DNA from: Rhyzopertha dominica
Lineage: Eukaryota > Arthropoda > Insecta > Coleoptera > Bostrichidae
Assembly (NCBI GenBank): GCA_025024175.1
Contig: QCXZ01000003.1
Coordinates: 39,084,257-39,148,256 of the forward strand
Length of the DNA stretch: 64,000 bases
Direction: 5' to 3'
Of this stretch, positions 1-12,300 are shown one piece after another (position 1 is the first letter of the stretch; each line of letters begins with the position of its first letter). A program made the position numbers and the translations under genes. The notes below the pieces were generated by a model. It did not search any database. It had not been told where the DNA came from and saw nothing but the letters and a program-made list of their open reading frames with translations.

Positions 1-144
1 TTTTTCCGTCCAAATAATTTTCAAACTAGGGTGATTCGTAATAATATTGGTGCAATAATACGTTCAAATAAATATATTTCATTAGCAGTTTATTGTAACG
101 GTTCAGCCTATGTTAGGAGGTATTATTTTATTTAATCTTTTCAG
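1..144 (+). other. CngA: 3' end of an upstream intron of the CNG channel gene
   Basis: AT-rich sequence ending in a pyrimidine-rich tract and TTTTCAG at 138-144, a good splice acceptor directly before the first recognisable coding exon. The exon opens in phase 0 without a suitable initiator, so this is read as an intron end and not a 5' UTR. Earlier exons lie outside the window. Confidence 0.6.
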
Positions 145-381
145 GACAATGTGCCACCTGGTCGTATCTTTTCCGCAATGCGTGGCAGACTGCGGCAGGT
201 GGCAGCATCTCTTCAAGCTGCCATACGATTTAGGCGACTATCCAGGAGGGAATCGCACCCCCCAGATTGGTTCGTCGACAAGAGTCACCAGGACGAAACC
301 ACTGAAAAAGAGGATACCNCGGCACCCACTTGCTGGGGCAGGAGGATTGTCGTCGACCCGGCGCTACCGGCTCATTACAAG
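145..381 (+). CDS. CngA: CNG channel exon: N-terminal cytoplasmic segment before S1
   Basis: 79 codons, phase 0 in and out, bounded by TTTTCAG and AAG|GTGAGT. The product is basic and cytoplasmic in character (for example [13 protein letters not shown] near residue 12, then IRFRRLSRR) and ends [11 protein letters not shown], the stretch that in CNG channels runs directly into S1. The reading frame stays open across the exon, with one ambiguous base (319) making residue 59 uncertain. Frame and borders were chosen because AAG joins in phase with the TGG that opens the next exon, giving HYKW, a join typical of the family. Confidence 0.85.
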
Positions 382-3300
382 GTGAGTTCGGATATGTTAT
401 TTTTTTTATTTTTTACTTCTGTATTACTGTGGGTGTCCGAAAAATGTGGATTCCTCNCTTAACTTTCTTTATTTATCGCGCTTAACTACTATTCAAACAT
501 TTCACTTACTAGCACTTAAAATAGTAGGTACTTTAGAAAACTTGGCTCGCTAGTTTCACAGCTTTCAAATCAGACTTCTTCCGCGCGCTTTTAATCAGGC
601 TTATATGCCAATCGTTGAAAGTGCTCTAATGTTTCCTGAACCATCTCTCTTTCTAGCATGGAAACTTTGAGGACATGTCACAACACGAGACCTTAGGCTA
701 CTGCTTAATTCGCAGGCGGTAGCTTCATCACATCGTAACACTAGCCCCTCAGAAAGTGATTCCTCGGAATCTCCGAGGTACTTGCATGTACTGCTCTCGC
801 CCTCCTCAAACTGCCTGAGAATGTCCGTTTCTCCATAGCGAGCACGATCACTTGCAATCTTTCCTAGCGGAGCTCCCACGTTGTACTAATTTATCCTTCC
901 TCTCAGACGTGTTGATGAACCTTCGGACTGCGCGGTTTGTTCACTTGCAGCACCATTTCTCTACATCTTCTCGAGACTACACCCAGTACAATCGTCCATC
1001 TACTTTTACTAAAACCTTGTTCACTCGTATACACCTTCCTTGGGCACTAAGCACATCGTAACATGCTTCCAATCGATGCCCTCCTCAGCAGGCCCTTCTT
1101 GACTTGCAAATAATACCACTGTGCCTACATCTGCTTAGGTTCAGTCTTTCTGAGGACACCTCCTTCATCCAAAGTGCAGTTCTAACGTTGCTAGTAGCAA
1201 TCTTCCTTGTAGGCCGTAGGTAACTTGAGGATGAAGTCCAAAGCTGGTACACACAGAGCAATCACCAAAGCCGTAGCTTTCTCTTGATCATTCCACTTGT
1301 TTACCTTACCACCGCCTCAAACTGCATTTTGTTGGTCTTAAATGACAACTGTCCATTGTATGCCGGTGATTTAACTTTGCTGCTCCCAGTTTCGTGGGTT
1401 TTCAGTATTTCTAGTTCTCTTTTTATTTCCTCTTGCCTTATTTTTCAGTTTTCTAGGGCTCCATCAATTTCTTTCGTGCTTTCAGTAGTTGTTCTAATTA
1501 GTCATCAATGTTAGTAGACTTCTTGCGGATGTCTAACTTAACCGCCTTCATTTACAAGGGGGGCAGCTGTCCCCCCTGGACCTGGGTTGCCAACTCTGGT
1601 TGCTGGTTAATTATGTGTGTACACCTAAAAATTATTGTCTTATTTACAAAATTGTAAATACAGTAAAATTTATAGGCAAGTGTATTGCATAATTTTCATC
1701 CAAAACTCATATTTGACCCCTGCAAATGACCTTCTCTAATAAGTCGTTGTTAATTGGTTTCTAAGCTTAATCAATGCCATGTGCGTTTTGAAGCTGTAAC
1801 TGCAACATTCTTGTTGTTACGAATCGTTGTCTTATGGCGGATATAGCTTTAAAAGAATATCTTGGTCGGGATGAGTCATAACACGATTTCTGCTTAGTTC
1901 AGCTCTTCTACCTTTTCATATAAAGATTGTTCAACTAACTACTGTTACATGGAATTAAATCAGAATCTGTCATACATTCAGTGATAACTCTAACTTTTGT
2001 ACCAAAAGTTTTAGGAATCCAGTAAAAGAATTATCAGCACGAATTAAAACCCGATGTGTTGTTAAAAATGCAATTAAATATATTTCAGTTTATTTAAATG
2101 AAGCTTAATTTGGTTAAAATATTAAGTAGTCAGTTTATTTTTGAGATCAATGCACTGGCGATCTAAGAAGGTTGGCTTGACGCATAATGCTGAAGCTTTG
2201 TCATTCTGAGTTTTAATAATGTTAGTTACCTATCCATCGAGTTTTTTTCCCTGGGGTGTAAAAATTACTACAATTGTATCTTTAACACCTATACATATGA
2301 ACTCCCAGCTTTTAAATTTCTAAAGCTTCTGGTGTGAGAAGTTGAAACTGTATAAAAAGCGCATCGGTTAATGCATTAGTCTTTGATATGTGTCCATTCT
2401 GAATCAGAAATCGTGCTCCTACTAGTAGAACTTTTAAGGTGAAATTTACGTTCCTTTGGTACTAATGATATCATTATAGATTATGTGCATCACGGATCTT
2501 TATTCTCCCAAATAAAATGTATCAACTCATTTTTTGTTAAACGCTAGAGCGATGCAACTGAATGCGCCTGACCTGAGTTCATCAATAACGCAATTAGTAA
2601 TAAAGGGGCTTTGTGTGATCAGTGTACATAGAAAACAAATAATTCGGGTCTTTATTTCACAGAAGTTGTTTTAAGTCGCCTTGCAAAAAATCCACGAAGC
2701 TTATTCATGGAATAAATANTTCATTACTTAAGTACCTATATCTTATAAACATTTATTATTTCTATTTATGTTGAATTTACTCTACAGGACGTTCCTGCTN
2801 TGTCCCCCCCCCCCTTAGACCAAAAGCTGGGTACGCCCCTGCTCACATATCTACACCGAAATACACAAATTCAAACACCACACAAACATGCACTACTAGT
2901 AAGACAGCACTAGTTCGATTAACTACTAACTACTAACTATAAATGATTCGTGCAACACGGGCGGCGTTGATTTCTGAATTCTTTGTGGCGCCTTTTTGTA
3001 ACTGTTGCCAAGCTACAATATGCACGGCGATAGTACTGAAGGTTACAGATCAAGATACAGTCAGAAAATTGATGGCTTTATAAAGATTTCCCAACAATAT
3101 ACGGTTCTATTTTCTGCCAAAGATAAGAAATTACAAAATAGTTATTGGTTTGGTAGGTTTGTGGTAATCACTACAGTCTACACCCTTGCACTGTGGAATA
3201 CTNGTGTAGTGCAGCTAACGTTAGTACCACTTAGTTTGTTAATTTTACCATTGCGGCAGGCTAAAAACATCTTTCAGTCCATCATAGTACAATTATTTAA

Positions 3301-6300
3301 CAGGCTTATAGTAGCCACCTGTAACCTCACAAATACGATACATAACCTAAAAATTATACGAAACATGTCACTCCACACCTCTGATACGTGAGCTTTCTGC
3401 AACTTTAAAGTTGATTATCTCACATACAGGACACTACACACACTACAGAATATGTTGAAAATGCACATATCAAAAATCGACCGATGACAATTATACGTTA
3501 AGGCAATAGTTGTGTTCATCTTCCTGAGAGGCGGCAAACTACTTTAATCGATAATTTCCATAAGCACCCTGGATGCACGAATCATTTATAGAAACCCTGC
3601 GCTACACTACATTTCACAAACTAGCACTAAAACGCTTTAGAACACTTAGATCGATCTCTTGGCAAGCTTCACTGCTTTTCAAATCTTCATCTTCCGAGCT
3701 TATATCACGTACTTATATTGTTTTATAATCCTCTCTTTAAATATGTGGCTTATTATACCAACCGTCCAAATTGCGCGAATGTTTCCAAAATCTCCCTGCC
3801 GCCTGCCTAGTATGGAAGCTTCGAGAACATACTAGAACATGAGACCTTAATCAACCGGGAGAACATCGGTCTGGTTGTCTAATCCACAGTCGCTAGCTTC
3901 ACCACATCTATCTATACTTTTAGAGGCTAAAATTAGTTGTGAATGCTGTTACAAGTAATTTACTATAACTTAATATGCTCAAAAGTTTTTTCATACTGAG
4001 CGTAGCTTTAAAAGCATACAACCTATTCAAGTTAGATTAATTATAACTTTTCATGTAAAGGGTATTATTTTAACAGTGTTAATTGGAAATGCTAAGGATC
4101 AACAACTCACAGGGTTATTTGCAGCTTTAATTCCTCAACTTTTACATCGAGCTGTTCCATAATCTCCTTATGCACATTAACCTTTTATTTGTACGGTTTC
4201 CCATCTACAAAAAAGGTCATTTTCAACACAATAACTGGATGGATACGGAAGGTAACGAAAGAAAATCGTTAAGTTTTAATCAAAAGGTTGACTTCAAAGG
4301 CAAATCGATAGAGGTATTACGAGAGTAATGGAAAGCGGGTAGAAAGCAGAGATCTGACGATTTCCGTGAAAGTGGTTGTTCGATATTCAAATTACGCGTT
4401 TCGCATAAAAGTGTACTTGCGCCATGAATTGGGTTAATGTTTTTGGTATGAAATCAGTTCGATGCATATGAGATTTTTTAGCACCAAAAGGGAAAAATCT
4501 TCCACGCTGATATTAAATTTTTAAAGGAGGTATTTTTAGATGTTATGTAAGATTTAAGAGACACTTAAAAGTAATGAGCATTAAACTAGCTCCTCTAATC
4601 GGCGTTCAAAACAAACAAACTTAATCCTTATTTTAAGTGGCATTAAAGCCACTTAAGTTGGTTAAATATTTTGATTATTTCAACGATAAATGTTAGCTGG
4701 GAAAGAATTTGTTTAGTATTTTTATACTCTACAGAGAAAAATTTTGGCTGTTTTGAAAAATTGAAACAACTTTTCTAGTTCGAATTCAGAAATCTCTCAA
4801 ATAATGCAAAAAGTACAAAAACTAAAAGTTGTAGTGTTAAATGGTATATATACAATGTTAACTGACTTACGTTAGGTACCTCATGTTGTGGGTTAGTGAC
4901 TTATTCTGCAAGGATAAAATTGTATTGTTTACGATTTGACAATGCTAAAAAACTCAATTAAAGGTACAGCAGCTTTTGCTTTTGCAACACCAACATTTTA
5001 CATTACGAAAGAAAAGGTCAACTGTATCTTTCAGAACATTTGCAAATTAAAAAAGCACATCATCAGAACAAAGATTTCGCAAATGCGCAAAAAATTCCCA
5101 CGTTCAGTACGCCTTTGATATTACTGAAAACATAAATTGAACTTTCAAACCCAGGTCAGATTTTTACAACTAATTATTACAACCCTGTAAAAATAAGGGT
5201 CTTGATCATCTGAGTATACAGTTCTCATGCTCTTTGAAAATAACTATACGATTGTCAGTACTATGACAAAACACGTAAAACAAAGTGCAATCATCAGTTT
5301 GTTTCCAAGTTTCAGAAGCATTAAAATTTAAAAATTAAAAAGGAGTCTTTAAAAATAATTTGCAGCATATGCTGTAAACCCAGTCATATGAGCTACAATA
5401 ATTCCTGCTTATATTCACCCCAGGAAACTGTAAACTCCATTGCTTGTTATCAAATGTTTTACCGTCATTGCAAAACATTTGTCTATTTCATTTAGTCCCG
5501 CTTTGTGCAGGCGTATTTGCCTATTTCCTACCTACACTTGGAGTTTCTAATAGTTCCGCCTTAAGATCACAACTTTCTTATATACAAATGAGATTACTGT
5601 CAATCTGAAATGATATTGCTTGATGTATGCAAATGATCTGAAAATATTACAAAATTGCCTTTAATTTTCATATTACCCGTTACATTACCCATTAGCCCTT
5701 TTTTATAGTATATAAGCAGCTAGAGAGTATACTCTGTCCTCAAAATTGAATACTTTATAGGTACGATAACTTTTAACCGGAAGAAAACTTGATTCCGTTT
5801 TAATGCTATATAAGCTGATTAGTACCTACCCGTATATAAAAAACTTAAATGATAGCTGATTTTAGAACCATTAAACTTTCGCATGCCACGAACGGGCAGT
5901 CGCAATTTTAAATATATTATATATCTATGGCTCGCACCGATTTTCTTATATTTTTCACTGATACTAAATATGTAATAATTGCAATTACCATGTACTGTAC
6001 TGTACCGCTTTATCACATACCTAATTAACTATCTAAAATTTCGTAAAGATTACTTGAAAAATAATATTTTTTTAATTTGTTTCAGTGGTTAATGGTAGTG
6101 TCATTGGCTGTGCTATACAACATAATATTTGTGCTTGGAAGGGCTGTGTTTTGGGAACTGAACAACGCCATTCCGCCGCTCTGGTGGACCCTTGATTATG
6201 TCTGTGATGCCATCTATCTTTTAGATACGCTTATACGAGCCCATGAGGGTAAGTAACCTACGATAAGCTGGTCAAAAAATAATAATATGATGTGATTATT

Positions 6301-9300
6301 GCTTAAAATATATTTTATGGATTCTAATTTCTACTTTAATCCCACGCATTGAACATACAAACGCATTGTTAGCGCTTTGAAATATGTAGGTAATATTAAA
6401 AGGTAAATGTTTTATGTGGTATCCATTATTAAAGTTCACAAATTGGTGGCGTTCATCATTCGCTTTGATAAAGCCAGTTATGTATAATTTTGCAGGCTTG
6501 TATGATTTCACGGAAATACCGCGTGGCACATGACCTTTAAAATGATTTTCGGTATATGAATCCGAGGAGCAGATTGTTATTAGCTTAATTAATTTAAGAA
6601 GTTGTGTCTTCACAGTTTCATATTTTGCTTTGGTTAGGAATAGCAAACTGAATAATTTTTCATATACATTCAAGGTCCAAGGTTTACTAATAAATAATTA
6701 TGACAATATACTTACAGCCTATCTTTCACCATTAGAGCAACTATGAAAGACAGATAAAGCAATAGTAATAGAATAATGCCATATTCGACTAATCATTTTT
6801 TATGGCTTAATTTTGGAATGATCTAAATTGTCGATTAAGTGATTACGATACGATTGTTTACCGAGCATTTGATAAAAATTATTTGCGGTAATTAACGCAG
6901 ATATGCATTATTTCTGGCACATGAAAAAATAATTGTTGAGATATTAATCTCACTTTAAATTTTTGTTAGTTCTAGCGGTAAAATAAAATTATCCCAAAAT
7001 TTTTTTGCAAAGCTCATTGGGGATAAAATACTTTTTCACGTGGGGCCTTTGGACAATATCAGTAAAAAATTATTTAAAAGACTAAAACTTTTCTCGCATT
7101 AAGAAATGGTTTCACATAATCACATACACATAATCTAAACAGTATTACCCAATATATAGGCTCGGCTAAAGTATAAGGTCAAATCACTATTAATTAAGCA
7201 ATATAAAAAAATTTTATGACCCGCTATCCAAATGGTATTTAATTTGACATGTATTTATGTTTTATTAAATTGCGTAATAATAAGTAGCGTCTAATACACA
7301 AAACAGCTGTGACAGTTTATGAAATAGAAAAAATGGACCGTAAGGTGTATTTTTAATGTTAAAAATGTGAATATTTGCGATTTCGGCACATCACGCCTAG
7401 CGGCCTTAAACCACTTTTTCTTACGTTGATAATCTCGAGGAACGGTTACACAAATTTTGTTAGAGGTACTGACTGATGTNCTCTTACAGCCATGTACACG
7501 TTTTGTTTTCCATTGCTTGTAAAACTACACAAATCACTTTTTGGTGCGTTCTTTCGATAAACACCACACAAAAGCTTTTTCAATACAAGAATGATACTAC
7601 ACCATTAAATAGCACGCTCCTCGGTAATGTTTACGTGACACTTGACGACACGAGTTGAATAACCTTAGAAAGAAGCGTTTTGGTGGCGACTCCTAAGATT
7701 CCAATTTCAGACCTGAAATTCTCTACCTACAAATATATCTTGTTTTTTTTAACATGGTGTACAATGTAAATGTACTTCAAGATTAATTATACGTCATTTA
7801 AAAAAATAAGAGTGTACTCTGGGATAATCTTTAACTACTGGCAAATACAAACACAGAACGTCTACTAAAATTTACTTATTCCACAATTATTAATTCTACT
7901 TTCGGTCTAAAATATTGTTATTTAAAGCCGCGCTCAATCACACTGCGAAATAATTAGATGTCCTGAAAAACCACAAGTATTATGTCTTAAAAAATATCAC
8001 CATTGGATGTTAAATCTGTTAATGTTATAATCATTGAACTCTTTAAAAGTTGTTACTTTTTACAAGTAAAGTTTATTCTAGTGTACATTAGAAACCTTTA
8101 ACACAGTATTGGTATAGTTAGCTATGAACTTTAGATGCTACTACTCAATAGCAACATAATATCTTGTGATCGCATTCCTAGATTACCTGAATAGTGATGT
8201 TTTAAGATAACAACAATCGTTTCATTATACATATTTCATAATGCATAATAAGCAACTATATTTTGAACTGGCGTTGTCATAGTATCATACAAGCATTTTA
8301 ATACTGAAAGTTATTAAGTTTAGTTTAGACTTAGATTAAGGATTTAAATAGCTATCAAAAATAAGGGTTCTGAAACATTTAAGCATGCTTGAAGTATTCA
8401 ATGAAATAAGAAAGCAAACTTCATTTTAACAATAAAATATGAATACATCACTAGGCTTTAGGAGAGTGTAGTCAGAAAAAACAATAGCAGAGTATTTCGT
8501 ACACTAAGTGAATATTGAATAGAACCGATCCCTCAGGGTCTCCGCTTCTTAGTTCATAAAGCTTCCTTAGCTAACATTTCATTTTCTGTCTTTAAAAAAA
8601 TAGTGATTTAAACCAATAGCTTAGCCCTTAGCACTCAGAAAACTTTCACTGGATTTCATTTGTTTATTAATTATTATGTCTAAATATAGATGTACTTAAA
8701 AAGGTTGCTCATAGTAAAACCTACAGGTATTAGGCAGGAATCCGTATTAGATTTTGTACAGCATGTCATAGCTATGAAGAAAGACACATTTACAAATTAA
8801 TGATGTTTATTTACCTATAGTTCTTTTGAATGAGTACATCACCGTCTTTGCATATAGGCACAATCATGCACGTTTCAACTCCGTTGGAGCTGGCAGCGAG
8901 AGAAAAAAAGCTGCATAATATAATAATAGCGTTTATTTCAGAAAAGAAGGTATAATATTACATAGAATTTCAGATAAATACTTTAAAAAATAAACACAAT
9001 ATCCAAAGAAGAATAGAATTCTTGTTATTGAAGCTGTTATTCCAGTAAAAGGAAAAAAATACTGTAGTAACAGTAACAGTAATGTTGTATATACATAATA
9101 TTGTGCCATACTCATAATTATTATTAGCATATCGTAAATATGAGGAACTATATACAGGGTGTCTCTAAATTCGATGTCATAATTTCTATTGCGTGCGTTA
9201 CTGACGTGAATTTATGACGAAATGTCTATATAAACATGTGTCCGAAAATGCTTCATTTTTGATATACAGAGTGTTGAAGTTAAACAAAAATTTTCGATTT

Positions 9301-12300
9301 TTTTTTATTCTTTAGAGAACGGTTTTTTGAAACTTTACGAATTTTGGCAGAATGTTATCACGGCTAAAAAAGATTTTTTCATATCTTTAACAGAGGCGGC
9401 GTAGGGGGAGGGGCAGAGGGATTTTCTCTTTGAAAAAAAGTTGTGTGTGAAATGTCAAAAAGCTCGTTATTATTTTCAGAAAGAGCAACAAATAAGGTAC
9501 AAAAAAGGATCTCATTGCATTTCGCTAGAACCAACCGTTTTCGAGAAAATCGNGNAAATATGAATTCCTACAGGTTGGCGCAANTAGACTAAAAATTAAC
9601 TTTTTTTATTTTCCAAAGAAATTAACGTTTATATGCCAACAACTTTTTGAAATTAATTAAACTATATCATTGCAAATGATCAGACATAAGGATTACCTCC
9701 ATATCTAAACAGTGACGGCAATTTGGGGAGGGGGAGGAAGANGTCTTTTTTATAAAAAGATTGTTTCCACATTTTTAAATTGTTTCAAAAATTATGAAGA
9801 TCAGTTAAAAATATTAAAAGAAAAATTTACTTTTTATACTGCTAAGGCAAGCCATTGTTCTAAAATTAAGTAATTGCATTTTTTAAAGATTTTTAATAAC
9901 GCCAAATGCAGGTTGCATATCTAGCTTTAAAAAATAATTAGTTTTAATTTTATTTTAATTAATTAATTTTTTTTCTTTTTTATATTTTACTAGTCTTTAT
10001 AATTATTGAAATGGTTTAAAAAATGTGGAAACAATCTTTTTATAAAAAGACTTCTTGCCCCCTTCAAATTACCGCCACTGTTTGGATATGGTGGTAATAC
10101 TTGTGTCTGACCATTTATCGTGATATAGTTCAATTAATTCCAAAAAATTGTTGCCATATAAACGTTATATTCTTTGGAAAATAAAAAAGTTAAATTTTTG
10201 GTCTATTTACGCCAACCTGTAGGAATTCAGGTTTTGTCGATTTTTTTGAAAGCGGTTTCTTCTAGCGAAATGCAATAAGAGGTCCTTTTTTGTACCTTAT
10301 TTGTTCCTCTTTCTGAAAATAGTGACGAGCTTTTTGACATCTCACACACAACCTTTTTTCAAAGAGAAAACCCTTCTGCCCCTCCCCCTACTCCGCCTCT
10401 GTTACAGATATTAAAATATGTTTTATGCCAAAACCGTTCTGTAAAAAATAAAAGAAATCGAAATCTTGTTTCTAACTTCAACACTCTGTATATCAAAAAT
10501 GAAGCATTTTCGGACACATGTTTATATAGACTTTTCGTCATGATTTCACGTCAGGAATATACGCACTAGAAATTATGACATCGAATTTAGAGACACCCTG
10601 TATAAATAATTTCGTTCTGCAGTAGTCTTTGTTACCCGTTTCTTCCGTCACACCGTTACTGGTACTATGCTGAGTGTTGATAATAAGTTANTAATTCGGC
10701 TTTGCTTTGAAAGTAAACAATAATATTGTCTGACAGAAAAGTTGTCTACCATCCATCTTTCTAGATTCGGAAAAAAGTATATCTGTGGGATAAGTAATTT
10801 GTTTTCCATGCATTATTTTGAGAAACAACTTTTGCAACACTCCTAGATTTTTTAGAAAATTATTTTGCACTCCACCCCAACCAATTATATCATACGATAG
10901 TTGCCACTGCACCAGGGAATATTATAAAACATTTAGATAGTTAGTGTCAAGATATGCTTTAAGGTATTTAAACTTTGTTTACCATGTTCTCAACTTTTTT
11001 ACAATATGATTTATTTGTAAATTCCACTTTAGGTGTTTATCTATTACTATTGCCAGATATTTTACTAAATCGGCTTCAAATATTTTTACCATTCACTTGA
11101 TAATCTTATGGGCCCGAGTTTATTGCTATCAAACCATTTTTTTTAAGTTATGCAACTCCTCTTCTGCTTTTCTCTTGACTTGTGCCCATGTATTAGCCTT
11201 GTAAATTAGCCAGTGTCTTCGGCAAACGTTTGATTTTTCCATTCGCTGCTAAGCTAAACAAATCGTTAACGTAAATATTAAAGAGGTTTCGGCCCTATAC
11301 AGTTCCTTGAGGAACCCCACACTCTACATATCTCCTGTTACTCAGTGAACTGTTAGTGCAAGTAAATTGTTCGCGGTCACTCAAGTAGCTTTCAAACAGT
11401 TTAAGTGTAATTCCCCTTATACCAATATTCTCAAATTTATTTAACAATGATATACCGTGTAACACCTTCTCCAAATCAATAAAAATACAAATTATTGGTT
11501 CACTATTGTCTAAAGTTTCATCTATACTTGAAGTGAGTTGGCTTATGGCATCAACAAACTGATTTTTGCTAAATTGGATATCAGTGTTATTGGCCTATAA
11601 TTAACGATTTTGTCTTTGTTGCCACATTTGTACAATGATTTTATTTATAATTCCCATTTTAAATTGAGTTGGGACTTCACCCTGTTCTATAATTAAATTT
11701 ATCAAGTATACCAATTGTTCAGCAATTTTTCGGACTTTAATGTGTCGACCGATATATCATCGCAACCTGAAACCTTCTTTGAATTCAGTTGCGAGATAAG
11801 TTTCTTAACCTCTATTTCGTCAGTTGGCAAAACATACATGGATGAACTGTTCAGTATAGAATCACGACAAGTTTTAAGTTTTTTTTTTTGGGGAAACAAT
11901 TTTATTCCCTAAAATTTTTCCTAAGGATGGGTAATGATCATTAAATATAAAATAGATGTTCTGTGAGAAAGAAAGGATTTGCTGCTGTTTCAGGAACAAT
12001 GACTAGTTTTTATCAGATTCAAGGGCTGCCATCTTATTTTAATTAATTATAGCAGACATTACCAAGTCCTCTGTCGGCGTAATTTCTATTGATTCGTGAT
12101 TGTTGTTAGTAATAATGGTATGTTTGACGTCAGCAGTTCTCCAGTGAAATTAGTGGTGAATTCAATTGCGGCAACTCTGGCATTTTTAACAATCTTACAG
12201 AATAATAGTTTGATGCTCTCCTGCTCGTAATTCGACTCTTACCTTTGTTGCGTGCATGATACTCTAAACTGAAGCTTGTACGATGTAGTCTTCCTTACAA

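Larger units (their letters stand above)
382..6085 (+). other. CngA: Intron 1 (5.7 kb)
   Basis: GTGAGT donor and TTTCAG acceptor. Holds the gypsy remnant (489-1560), a possible hAT terminus (about 2785-2846), the small inverted-repeat element copy A (2937-3599) and an LTR piece (3604-3917). From about 1600 to 2780 and from 3920 to 6085 I see only AT-rich sequence without coding potential or recognisable elements. Confidence 0.8.

Noticed and set aside
110..385. 91-codon frame overlapping the first CNG exon
   Set aside because: Shadow in a different frame; the exon frame is fixed by phase with exon 2.
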